Assembly (NCBI RefSeq): GCF_014737315.1
Contig: NZ_JPUF01000023.1
Span: 1-51,629, forward strand
From: Treponema zioleckii
Lineage (GTDB): Bacteria > Spirochaetota > Spirochaetia > Treponematales > Treponemataceae
DNA length: 51,629 nt
Reading direction: 5' to 3'
Shown here: one piece after another, positions 1 to 7,691 of the stretch
How the letters are laid out: the number at the start of each line of letters is the position of its first letter
Numbering within the stretch: position 1 is the first letter of the stretch
Position numbers and translations under genes: made by a program
The notes under the pieces: model-generated
Database searches by the model: none
The model's input: only the letters and a program-made list of their open reading frames with translations
What the model was told of the DNA's origin: nothing

Positions 1-366
1 GCGTGCGAGCACAAAACTGCCTTTCCGAGTTACCGCCGTGCTTGTCGCGGCAACTCGGAAAGCCCCTGCAAGCCCGCCCACCCAAGCGCGAGTTTTTCGG
101 TAGAAAACTTGCGGAAAAACAATTTCTCTCATGACTCCCCAAAGTTGCGAGTGGCGTGCGAGCAACAAAACTGCCTTTCCGAGTTACCGCCGTGCTTGTC
201 GTGGCGACTCTGCTCACCCCTGCAAGCCCGCCCGTTCAAGCACAGATTTTCGGTAGAAAACTTGCGGGAAAACAATTTCGCTCATGTCTCCCCAAAGTTG
301 CGAGCGACGCGCGAGCAACAGAACTGCCTCTCCGAGTTGCCGCCGTGCTTGTCGCGGCGACTCGGA
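1..366. repeat. 153-bp tandem repeat with GC-rich hairpins
   Basis: Three successive units begin at about 1, 154 and 307, the third being partial. They share the core 'ctgcctttccgagttaccgcc' minus small changes, 'gcttgtcg' and 'cccctgcaa' at a 153-bp period. Each unit begins with a dyad. In unit 1 (21-62) CTTTCCGAGTT and CCGC pair with GCGG and AACTCGGAAAG. In unit 3 (331-366) TCCGAGTTGCCGC pairs with GCGGCGACTCGGA, one G-T wobble included. The right arm has decayed in unit 2. The units are more GC-rich than the genes around them. Overlapping ORFs in several frames simply mirror the repeat. I see no gene in 1-506. A non-coding intergenic repeat is the best reading; its left end may lie outside the window. 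Confidence 0.75.
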
Positions 367-392
367 AACCCCTGCAATCCCGCCCACCAAAG

Positions 393-470
393 CACCAGTT
401 TTTCGTTAGAAAAACTGGTGGGAAACGCAAAAGTTGACTTAAATTTTCAAAATAAACTTGTAGCGTTTCC
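393..470. repeat. Structured intergenic element, copy 1
   Basis: A perfect 12-bp stem, CACCAGTTTTTC (393-404) with GAAAAACTGGTG (409-420) around the loop GTTA, is followed directly by GGAAACGC (421-428). Then come 34 nt and the inverse GCGTTTCC (463-470). A second copy with the same plan is at 11700-11774 (see findings). The element ends 36 bp before murC. It may be a small non-autonomous palindromic element or a structured RNA; the sequence alone does not decide. Confidence 0.6.
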
Positions 471-471
471 G

Positions 472-500
472 TTGATAACGAGATTGAAAAAGGGTAAAGT
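472..500 (+). promoter_or_regulatory. Possible murC promoter
   Basis: TTGATA (472-477), a 17-nt spacer and TAAAGT (495-500) form a moderate sigma-70-type promoter. The murC ATG is at 507, where transcription would be expected to start, so the message could be leaderless. No well-placed Shine-Dalgarno sequence precedes the ATG. The -10 box is weak. Confidence 0.35.
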
Positions 501-506
501 ATCCTT

Positions 507-2006
507 ATGTCAAATATAAAATTACCAGAAGATTTTAAAGGTGTTCACTTTCATTTTGTGGGCATTAAGGGAACCGGAATGGTTGCCCTCGTTGAAATAT
601 TGAATGCTCGTGGTGCCATAATAACAGGTAGCGATGTTAGCGAAAGATTTTATACGGACGAAATCCTGGATAAAATCGGTTTGAAGGCTCTTCCGTTTGC
701 TAGTTCGAATATAACGGATTCGGTTCAGTTCGTAATTTATTCAAGTGCATATTCGCCAGAAAAAAATCCAGACCTTATTGAAGCAAAAAAACGTGGCCTT
801 CCTATGCTTTTGTACACTGAGGCACTTGGTGCAGTGAGCGAAACTGCCTATTCAAGCGGTGTTTGTGGCGTTCACGGAAAAACCACTACGACAGGACTTG
901 TAGGAACGCTTTTAAAAGAAGTTGATTTGCCGTCGCAGGTTCTTGCAGGGTCTATAATCGCAAGTTTTGGAAATTCCTGCACAATGAACAGTTCTTCCTT
1001 CAAAAAAGCTAGCGAAAACGGCGAAAAAACGTATTTTGTTGCAGAAACATGCGAATATCAGAGACATTTTATGGCATTCGCCCCTAAAAAAATCATTCTC
1101 ACCTCGGTTGAGAGCGACCATCAGGATTATTATCCGACTTACGAGGATATTCGAAATGCTTTTGTTGACTACATTTGTAAACTCCCTAAAAACGGTCAGT
1201 TGATTTATTGTGCCGATGATGCTGGTGCCGTTGAAACAGCCAGAATCGCCGCAAAAAAACGCGCGGACATAGAACTCATTGCGTATGGCGAAAAGGCTTC
1301 TGGCGATTATCAGCTCACTTTTGGCGAAGTAAAAAATGGCAAACAGTATTTTTCTCTAAAAGGTTCTGGCGAGTATAAAATTTGCGTTCCGGGCGAGCAC
1401 AACGTTCGTAACGCATCAGCGGCAATCGCGCTTGTAAATGAGATTTTAAAAGAAGCCGGAAAATCTCCGCTTGATTATTCAGAAAAACTCCGTGCGGGAC
1501 TAGAAAACTTTGCGGGCGGAAAGCGTCGTAGCGAAATCGTGGGCCGGGCAAAAAACAAGCTTGGGCAGGACGTAATTTTTATTGATGATTACGGCCATCA
1601 CCCGACGGCAATAAAAACTACGCTCGACGGATTCAGAAAATTCTATAAAAATCATAAAATCATCGTTGACTTTATGAGTCACACTTACACGCGCACTCAG
1701 GCATTGCTTGAAGAATTTGCGTCAAGTTTTTCTAGCGCGGACAAGGTTATTATCAATAAGATTTATGGAAGCGCGCGCGAAAATGCCGATGCAGCGTCCG
1801 TTACAGGCGAAATTCTTGCCGAGCACGCAAAAAAATATCATTCTGACGTTACATACGCAAAAGAATTTGATGAGGCTGCAAAAATCGGTCTTTCGATGCT
1901 TCAGGAGCCAAGCGGCGAAAATTACCCGGAAGGTTATATTTTTGTAACGATGGGCGCCGGTGACAACTGGAAAGTCGGAAAACAGATTCTTGAGTCATTG
2001 CACTAA
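507..2006 (+). CDS. murC: UDP-N-acetylmuramate--L-alanine ligase MurC
   Basis: Cytoplasmic ATP-dependent Mur ligase that adds L-alanine to UDP-MurNAc, the first amino acid of the peptidoglycan stem peptide. The 499 residues show the N-terminal nucleotide-sugar-binding glycine motif GIKGTG (19-24), the ATP P-loop GVHGKTTTT (121-129), and the C-terminal ligase-domain motif DYGHHPTAI at about 360. Around 180 it has AETCEY where many MurC proteins have EADE. This E-C-E-Y form also occurs in genuine MurC of some Firmicutes and spirochaetes. Mpl, which ligates a tripeptide to UDP-MurNAc, is the alternative, but I prefer MurC. The start at 507 has no clear ribosome binding site; a possible promoter lies immediately upstream. 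The GH3 gene follows with almost no gap. Confidence 0.88.
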   Translation: MSNIKLPEDFKGVHFHFVGIKGTGMVALVEILNARGAIITGSDVSERFYTDEILDKIGLKALPFASSNITDSVQFVIYSSAYSPEKNPDLIEAKKRGLPMLLYTEALGAVSETAYSSGVCGVHGKTTTTGLVGTLLKEVDLPSQVLAGSIIASFGNSCTMNSSSFKKASENGEKTYFVAETCEYQRHFMAFAPKKIILTSVESDHQDYYPTYEDIRNAFVDYICKLPKNGQLIYCADDAGAVETARIAAKKRADIELIAYGEKASGDYQLTFGEVKNGKQYFSLKGSGEYKICVPGEHNVRNASAAIALVNEILKEAGKSPLDYSEKLRAGLENFAGGKRRSEIVGRAKNKLGQDVIFIDDYGHHPTAIKTTLDGFRKFYKNHKIIVDFMSHTYTRTQALLEEFASSFSSADKVIINKIYGSARENADAASVTGEILAEHAKKYHSDVTYAKEFDEAAKIGLSMLQEPSGENYPEGYIFVTMGAGDNWKVGKQILESLH

Positions 2007-2025
2007 AATGAGTGGAAAGTTTGTT

Positions 2026-3342
2026 ATGGCGGTCGGAAAAAAAACTTCAAAGCGATTCCTAAAAATTACGTTGATATTTTTTCTCTCTGCCGTCATTTCA
2101 TGCGCCACCAGCAGCAACCAACTTTCTCCGGCAGAGCCTTCGGAAGAATCTTTGTCGAATGAAAATCAGTCGGAAGATTCTTCTGCGGCCCAAATTGAAT
2201 CAAATTTTTCTCCCTTCTCCGAAAAAGAAAACCCTTCGAATAATCAAAAAAAATCTAGCAAGAATAAGGCTTTAAAAAATCAGAATGACGAAAGATTAAG
2301 AAAAAAAATCGGTCAGCTTTTTGTGATTCGCCCGGAATCAATTGATTCAAGAATCACCGCAAAAGATTTGGCTCAAAATCCTTCCCGCGGAACTGCTGAT
2401 GTTTCAAGCAAAATGGCAGCGTTTTACAAAAAATATCCTGCCGGCGGATTTTGCATTTTTGCCCGGAATATTCGTACGCCGGTGCAATTAAAAATCTTTA
2501 CAAAGCAGTTGCACGGCTTAAATCCTTCAAAATCACCTTTGCTCTACATTGATGAAGAGGGCGGCGTTGTTGCCCGGCTTGCTAATTCAAAAGGATTCAA
2601 TTTGCCTCAATACAAAAATATGAAGTCGATTGGCGACACGAATAATACGGACAAGGCTTTTTCAGCCGGAAAAAATATTGGAAGCTACTTAAAGCAATAT
2701 GGTTTTGACATTGATTTTGCCCCTGTTGCCGACGTGAACACGAATCCCGACAACCCGATTATTGGTAGTCGTGCGTTCAGTTCAAATCCTGTGCTCGCAG
2801 GAAAAATGGACGTTGCATTTTTGAAGGGGCTTCATTCAGCAGGTGTTTTGGGCTGCCTAAAGCATTGGCCTGGGCACGGCGACACAAAGACCGACACGCA
2901 CGTGGGCTACGCGGAAACAAACAAGACTTGGGCACAGCTAAAAAATTGTGAAGTGATTCCGTTTAAGGCGGGAATCGAAAATAACCTTCAGATAATCATG
3001 GCGGCACACATTTCGGCTCCAAAAATCACGGGAAATTATCTTCCTGCAACTCTTTCAAAAACGCTTTTGACCGAAAAACTCCGCAAAGAACTTGGTTTTA
3101 AGGGCGTGATTATTACAGACGCAATGGAAATGGGAGCGATTGCAAAAAATTACAGCTCTGGCGAGGCGGCGGTTCGGGCAATAAAAGCCGGAGCGGATAT
3201 AATTTTGATGCCCTTAAATTACGTTAACGCATTTGAAGGAGTGCTTGCCGCCGTTAAAAGCGGCGAAATCAGCGAGCAAAGAATCGACGAGAGCATAATG
3301 CGAATCGAAAAGATGCGTAAGTCATTAACCGTCCTCTTCTGA
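2026..3342 (+). CDS. Glycoside hydrolase family 3 lipoprotein (beta-N-acetylhexosaminidase, NagZ-like)
   Basis: Probable envelope beta-N-acetylhexosaminidase cleaving GlcNAc-containing glycans such as muropeptides. A lipoprotein signal ends in V-I-S-C at residues 23-26, followed by a Ser/Asn/Glu/Lys-rich linker to about residue 100. The GH3 domain has IDEEGG (about 174), IIGSRAFS, KHWPGHGD followed by DTH (about 278, the KH-F/W-PGHG-D-x(n)-D-S/T-H signature of beta-hexosaminidases), and the nucleophile region TDAMEMGAI. An ATG at 2008 and one at 1960 inside murC are in frame. I chose 2026 because GGAAAG lies 7 nt upstream and the signal peptide then has normal length. The gene directly follows murC and is probably co-transcribed. 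Being lipid-anchored, it differs from cytoplasmic E. coli NagZ. Confidence 0.82.
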   Translation: MAVGKKTSKRFLKITLIFFLSAVISCATSSNQLSPAEPSEESLSNENQSEDSSAAQIESNFSPFSEKENPSNNQKKSSKNKALKNQNDERLRKKIGQLFVIRPESIDSRITAKDLAQNPSRGTADVSSKMAAFYKKYPAGGFCIFARNIRTPVQLKIFTKQLHGLNPSKSPLLYIDEEGGVVARLANSKGFNLPQYKNMKSIGDTNNTDKAFSAGKNIGSYLKQYGFDIDFAPVADVNTNPDNPIIGSRAFSSNPVLAGKMDVAFLKGLHSAGVLGCLKHWPGHGDTKTDTHVGYAETNKTWAQLKNCEVIPFKAGIENNLQIIMAAHISAPKITGNYLPATLSKTLLTEKLRKELGFKGVIITDAMEMGAIAKNYSSGEAAVRAIKAGADIILMPLNYVNAFEGVLAAVKSGEISEQRIDESIMRIEKMRKSLTVLF

Positions 3343-3409
3343 TGAAAATTACGAACTTTATGAAGGCAAAAAAAACTGTAGGATAAAAAGAGTTTGGAGA
3401 TACCGGAAA

Positions 3410-3904
3410 GTGAGCGAGACTGTTGATATTTTTAAGATACTGGCAGAACTGAAGATTCCTTATGAAAAGCAGGAACATAAGGCGATTTTTTCTGAGGAAG
3501 ATTCAAAAGATGTTGTAATCACTCTTGAAGGAATGGACGTAAAAAATCTTTTTGTAAAAGATAAGAATAAAAATTACGGCCTTGTGAGCATGAATTTGCA
3601 CAAAAGGGCAGACCTAAAAAAAATAGCGGAGCAGTTTGGATTCGGAAGACTCAGTTTTTGCAATCCTGATGAACTCTTGTTGTATCTGAATATCACTCCA
3701 GGCTCTGTAACGCCACTTTGCATCATGTTTGATACAGAAAAGAAAGTAAAAGTTCTGTTTGACCAGAATTTTGAAGGAAAAAAAGTGATAATCCATCCCT
3801 TACGAAATACAGCATCTGTTAGCATAAGTTTTGAAGATTTAAAGCGGTTCACAGAGCATTTTGGTCATAAGTGGCAGCTTTGCGATGTGTATAAAGACGA
3901 ATAA
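3410..3904 (+). CDS. YbaK/EbsC-family aminoacyl-tRNA deacylase (ProX-like)
   Basis: The 164 residues match the stand-alone prolyl-tRNA editing fold (YbaK/ProXp-ala/PrdX), which hydrolyses mischarged aminoacyl-tRNA in the cytoplasm. Visible family features are a conserved lysine in VKNLFVKDK (residues about 44-52), the strand 'NYGLVSMNLHKRADLKKIAE', the L-x-F-x-N-P-D-E-L segment, and TPGSVTPLCIM followed later by HPLRNTASV, typical of the PrdX branch. The start is GTG at 3410 with GGAGA about 9 nt upstream. The exact tRNA substrate cannot be read from sequence; mischarged Ala-tRNA(Pro) is the usual one for this branch. Confidence 0.82.
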   Translation: MSETVDIFKILAELKIPYEKQEHKAIFSEEDSKDVVITLEGMDVKNLFVKDKNKNYGLVSMNLHKRADLKKIAEQFGFGRLSFCNPDELLLYLNITPGSVTPLCIMFDTEKKVKVLFDQNFEGKKVIIHPLRNTASVSISFEDLKRFTEHFGHKWQLCDVYKDE

Positions 3905-3958
3905 ATAATAACAGAGACTTTTCGGACAATGAATGAACTAAAACTTTGGAGATAAAAA

Positions 3959-4417
3959 ATGAGAGTATACAAATTTTATGGCTGGCAGACAGCTGATTGT
4001 AAGCCAGTTGATTCAGTTTTTAAAACGATAGAAAATCCCCGTCATTTTTATGACATTCTAAGCGAAATCTGGTGTGCGGATACCTGTGCCCCTCGAATGC
4101 GGGAAAAGTGGACAAGAGAAAATCAGACTCTTGGCCAGTGCTCTATTACGGCTTTTTTGGCACAGGATATTTTTGGCGGAAAAGTTTATGGAATCCCTCG
4201 CGAAGGCGGAAAGAATTTTCACTGCTACAACGCAGTTCCTCTTCCGAATGGCGGAGAATGTATTTTTGACCTTACGAGCGAGCAGTTCGCTGACGAAAAA
4301 CTCAGTTACGAAAACAATCCCGAACAATTCCGCGAAGTTCACTGGCAGAAAGGAGAAAAACATCAGCGATATAAATACCTAAAAGCCGAATTATTGAAGA
4401 AACTAGAGCAAATGTAA
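3959..4417 (+). CDS. YunG-like conserved hypothetical protein
   Basis: A 152-residue soluble protein. The central stretch with W-T-x-E-N-x-T-x-G-Q-C (about 55-65), AFLAQDIFGG, a His/Asn block around NFHCYNAV and FDLTSEQF resembles the YunG family of small bacterial proteins of unknown biochemical role. A conserved Cys (in GQC), His (NFHCYN) and Asp (FDLT) would suit a papain-like catalytic layout, but that is inference. A good ribosome binding site (TTTGGAGA) precedes the ATG. The disrupted DUF1653 gene starts 1 nt after its stop, so the two were probably translated together. Confidence 0.6.
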   Translation: MRVYKFYGWQTADCKPVDSVFKTIENPRHFYDILSEIWCADTCAPRMREKWTRENQTLGQCSITAFLAQDIFGGKVYGIPREGGKNFHCYNAVPLPNGGECIFDLTSEQFADEKLSYENNPEQFREVHWQKGEKHQRYKYLKAELLKKLEQM

Positions 4418-4418
4418 A

Positions 4419-4740
4419 ATGTCAGAAGAAAAATGGGAAGTCAAAATCCACGGAATCGATAAACACTTTGGGAACAAGTATTACATCGTTGAGGTAGGGA
4501 GCCGGTCGCGTAGCGAACGAACAACTGAGAGTTGTTCGTATGCGAGTCTCGGTCGTAGCCATGCGAAGACCGTAGGCTTTTCATTCGGAAACCAAGGAAG
4601 AATATGTGGTTTATCGCAGGCTCTACGGAGACAATTCGCTCTGGATTCGGGAGAAGTGGATGTTTTTGAGCGAGGTGGATCACAAGAAGTACCCTGATGT
4701 AAAGCAGAAGTGGCGCTTTGAGCTGGTGGAAGAAGTGTAA
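4419..4740 (+). pseudogene. DUF1653-family gene interrupted by a 76-bp palindromic insert
   Basis: The N-terminal part (4419-4499) reads through K-H-F-G-N-K-Y-Y-I-V-E-V-G. The rest of the family signature, [19 protein letters not shown] then [11 protein letters not shown], resumes at 4576 in a frame shifted by one and runs to the TAA at 4738-4740. The 76 bases between (4500-4575) are foreign and palindromic. Removing them restores one continuous DUF1653 ORF of about 81 codons. As it stands the gene encodes a 92-residue chimera that ends at 4697, so the product is probably inactive. DUF1653 proteins are small; their function is not known to me. Confidence 0.8.
4500..4575. repeat. 76-bp palindromic insert within DUF1653
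   Basis: The insert contains the perfect 9-bp dyad CGAACAACT-GAG-AGTTGTTCG and outer blocks CGGTCGCGTAGCGAA and GCGAAGACCG that form an imperfect inverted repeat. Its ends are inferred from the restored DUF1653 reading frame. GTAGG occurs on both sides (4494-4498 and 4572-4576) and could be a short target duplication, but then one base would also have been lost. The length, 3n+1, causes the frameshift. Confidence 0.6.
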
Positions 4741-4777
4741 AATAAGTTTGAATGTGTATTATTTTTTTAAGAATTTA

Positions 4778-4783
4778 TATAAT
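4778..4783 (+). promoter_or_regulatory. -10 box of the helicase gene
   Basis: A consensus TATAAT ends 7 nt before the ATG at 4791, so transcription would start at the start codon. No Shine-Dalgarno sequence is present and no convincing -35 box is seen. Confidence 0.45.
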
Positions 4784-4790
4784 GTAAGAT

Positions 4791-7523
4791 ATGCCATTGC
4801 CTTTTATCGGAGTAGGAATTGCTTCTTTAGCGGTAGTTATTTGCATTGTTCTCTTATCTCGTAAAGCTGCTAAGAAGCATTTCCTTGAACTTGTTGAGCA
4901 GTCAAAAACAGACTTTCCAAAAATTGAAGAATTCTTTTCTTCGTTAAACACACTTTCCGAACATTACATAAGTAAGTCCGATGAGCAGGTTTTCAAACAG
5001 CAGTGGGAATCTTTTTATACAGAGATTCAAAAAAGACATTATCCATCAAAGCTTCCGGATTATGAGAAAATTGCTTACTTCTTAGAGACTTTTTTAAATA
5101 TTAACTTGGAGATTTCAAATCGAAATGACGTATTTCTGCAAAAAGAGATGCGAGAAAGCGATAGTTTACTATCTAATATAGATGGAAAATCACTTGATGA
5201 GCAGCAGCGAAAGGTTGTTATTTCTGATGAAGACAAGACTCTTGTTTTGGCTGGTGCTGGTTCTGGAAAGACATTAACGATTGCCGCAAAGGTAAAATAT
5301 CTTTGTGAAGTTAAGAATATTGCCCCGAAAGATATTCTATTAATCTCATTTACTAATAAATCTGCTGCAGAAATGACAGAACGTATCCAGAATAAACTTG
5401 GCATACCTGTTGAAGCAACAACTTTTCATAAGTTAGGTCTTGATATAATCAAAAATGATTTAGGGTATAGGCCTGAAGTTACGGATGATTTGACGACTTT
5501 TGTTCATAACTTCTTTGAAAAAGAACTGCTTAATCATCCTGATTTAGTTCAGTCCCTTACGGAATACTTCACTTATTATCTTGACATTCCAGAAAACATG
5601 GAAGACTGTGATAGCCTTGGGGAACTGTATGAACGAGAAAAGTCAGCAGACCTGGAAACATTAAAATCAAAGTACGATAGGGAACATTTCATCAAAGATA
5701 TCAGCTCTGAAAAGGCAAAAAATCTTACGACTCTTAATGGAGAGCGAGTAAAAAGTATTGAGGAAACAAAGATTGCAAACTTTCTTTTTATGCATGGTGT
5801 AAACTATGAATACGAGAAACTTTATCCTTTTGAAAGCGATGAGACAAACAGAAAGGCATACAGACCGGACTTTTATTTAACTGATTACGATATTTACCTA
5901 GAACATTTTGGTATCAGCAGAGATAATAAGTGTCCTTGGCTCTCCGAAGTAGAAGAAAAGAAATATCTGGACGGGATTAACTGGAAACGTGAATTCCATA
6001 AGAAAAACGGTACCAAGCTGATTGAAACCTATTCCTATTACACTAAAGAAGGTCGACTTTTACCTGAATTAGAGAAGCTTCTTCAGTCAAATGGAGTTAC
6101 ATTCGAGCCCCATGATTTTACTGACATTTTTGAAACAATATATGCAAAGAAGAGCAATAAGTACTTCTCTGAATTCATAAAGCTTTGCTGTACATTTATC
6201 ACTCTCTTTAAGTCTAATAACTTTAAGATGGAACAATTTGAGCTGATGAAAAAACAGTCTGCGGAGCTTGAAAATGACTTTTTGTATCAAAGAAATTGTA
6301 TTTTCCTGGATATAGCACGTATTATTTTGAGTGAATATCAAAAGTATTTGGCTGAAAATAAATCTGTAGATTTCTCAGATATGATTAATGATGCAGCCGC
6401 TAAAGTTGAAGCCGGTGCTTCTATTCCCAAATACAGCTATGTGATTGTTGATGAATATCAGGATATTTCTCAGTCCCGCTTTAATCTCTTAAAATCAATA
6501 GTAACGGCAACCAATGCAAAACTTCTTTGTGTAGGCGATGACTGGCAGTCTATCTATAGATTTGCTGGAAGTGATATTTCTCTTTTTACAGATTTTGAAC
6601 GATATCTTGGTTATACAAACTTATTGAAAATAGAAAAAACATATCGTAATTCGCAAGAACTTATAAATGAAGCGTCTAGATTTGTTACAAGGAATCCATT
6701 ACAGCTTAGAAAGAATCTGATTTCAGGAAAAGAACTGAAATATCCTCTAGTATTCTGGGGATATGATAAGGAACCATATCCAGCATTGAGTCAGGTGATG
6801 CAAAGAATAATTTCTGAGTTCGGTCCTGAAAAATCTATTCTCTTGCTTGGAAGAACAAATTATGATATTGAGATTCTGAAAGCATCAGGCTTATTTTCGG
6901 TAAGCTGGCAGAATAGGGTAGAAAAATTGACATATCTGCCTTCTCCAAAAACTCCTGTTGCATTTCTTTCTGTTCATAAGTCAAAAGGGCTGGAAGCTGA
7001 TAATGTCGTTCTTGTTAATTTCAAAAATGATAAACTTGGATTTCCAAACCAGATTGAAGATGATAAAGTTTTGAATTTTGTACTTACGCATGGAGAGAAC
7101 TATATATTTGCAGAAGAACGCAGACTTTTTTATGTAGCAATAACCCGAACAAAGAACAGAACTTTTGTTTTGACTGATAATCAGCGACCATCTATATTCT
7201 TTAGGGAATTCAATGAATCAGAATCCTGCTGTTTTGTTCATATAAGACAAAATGATGATGCATCAAAAACTCATTGTCCAAGATGTAAAATCGGAGAATT
7301 GCTGAAAGTAGAACATGATGGAAAGAGTTTCATTGGCTGCTCAAATTATCCAAAATGCCGATATACACTGAACAATATCTCCATACTTTCAAGTCCTAAA
7401 CAATGCCCTAGCTGTGGAGGCTTTCTTGTAAAACGAAAAGGTAATAGAGGTCATTGGTTCATTGGCTGCACGAATTATCCATACTGTGAACATACCGAAC
7501 AGATACAAAAATTAAAAATATGA
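4791..7523 (+). CDS. UvrD/Rep-type helicase, HelD (helicase IV)-like, with C-terminal zinc ribbons
   Basis: A 910-residue superfamily 1A DNA helicase. In order: a hydrophobic N-terminal segment (about 4-22) that could be a membrane anchor; Walker A LAGAGSGKT (about 153-161); an inserted block around 330-400 with E-x(n)-RPDFYL and IYLEHFG, resembling the PD-(D/E)xK-like insert of helicase IV relatives; Walker B VIVDEYQD (about 550); GDDWQSIYRFAGSD; the C-terminal motif EERRLFYVAITR; and two topoisomerase-type C4 zinc ribbons, CPRC-x(n)-GCSNYPKC and CPSC-x(n)-GCTNYPYC (about 828-905). Its likely role is DNA unwinding in repair or recombination. Codon use (many AGA and ATA) differs from murC and the GH3 gene, hinting at transfer. 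It seems to be a single-gene unit closed by a terminator at 7624. Confidence 0.85.
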   Translation: MPLPFIGVGIASLAVVICIVLLSRKAAKKHFLELVEQSKTDFPKIEEFFSSLNTLSEHYISKSDEQVFKQQWESFYTEIQKRHYPSKLPDYEKIAYFLETFLNINLEISNRNDVFLQKEMRESDSLLSNIDGKSLDEQQRKVVISDEDKTLVLAGAGSGKTLTIAAKVKYLCEVKNIAPKDILLISFTNKSAAEMTERIQNKLGIPVEATTFHKLGLDIIKNDLGYRPEVTDDLTTFVHNFFEKELLNHPDLVQSLTEYFTYYLDIPENMEDCDSLGELYEREKSADLETLKSKYDREHFIKDISSEKAKNLTTLNGERVKSIEETKIANFLFMHGVNYEYEKLYPFESDETNRKAYRPDFYLTDYDIYLEHFGISRDNKCPWLSEVEEKKYLDGINWKREFHKKNGTKLIETYSYYTKEGRLLPELEKLLQSNGVTFEPHDFTDIFETIYAKKSNKYFSEFIKLCCTFITLFKSNNFKMEQFELMKKQSAELENDFLYQRNCIFLDIARIILSEYQKYLAENKSVDFSDMINDAAAKVEAGASIPKYSYVIVDEYQDISQSRFNLLKSIVTATNAKLLCVGDDWQSIYRFAGSDISLFTDFERYLGYTNLLKIEKTYRNSQELINEASRFVTRNPLQLRKNLISGKELKYPLVFWGYDKEPYPALSQVMQRIISEFGPEKSILLLGRTNYDIEILKASGLFSVSWQNRVEKLTYLPSPKTPVAFLSVHKSKGLEADNVVLVNFKNDKLGFPNQIEDDKVLNFVLTHGENYIFAEERRLFYVAITRTKNRTFVLTDNQRPSIFFREFNESESCCFVHIRQNDDASKTHCPRCKIGELLKVEHDGKSFIGCSNYPKCRYTLNNISILSSPKQCPSCGGFLVKRKGNRGHWFIGCTNYPYCEHTEQIQKLKI

Positions 7524-7623
7524 GAGAAGATATCTTTGGCGTCCAATGATATATTGTCCCATAAAATTCAAAAACTGTTGCATATATAGTTAATCATGGA
7601 TTATTCAAATTAAATTGTGGCTG

Positions 7624-7676
7624 AAAAAAACTCCACATTCCCGCATGATAAACTCACTCGGAATTGTGGAGTTTTT
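7624..7676. terminator. Bidirectional terminator between the helicase and thrC
   Basis: AAAAACTCCACATTCC and GGAATTGTGGAGTTTTT are inverted with one bulge and are flanked by A and T runs on the two sides. This suits intrinsic termination of both the + strand helicase and the - strand thrC. Confidence 0.75.
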
Positions 7677-7691
7677 CCGTTTAGGTTTTGC

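Noticed and set aside
109-519. 136-residue ORF over the repeat array
   Set aside because: It is in the tandem repeat, has its own internal repeat, overlaps the murC start and matches overlapping frames equally; not a protein.
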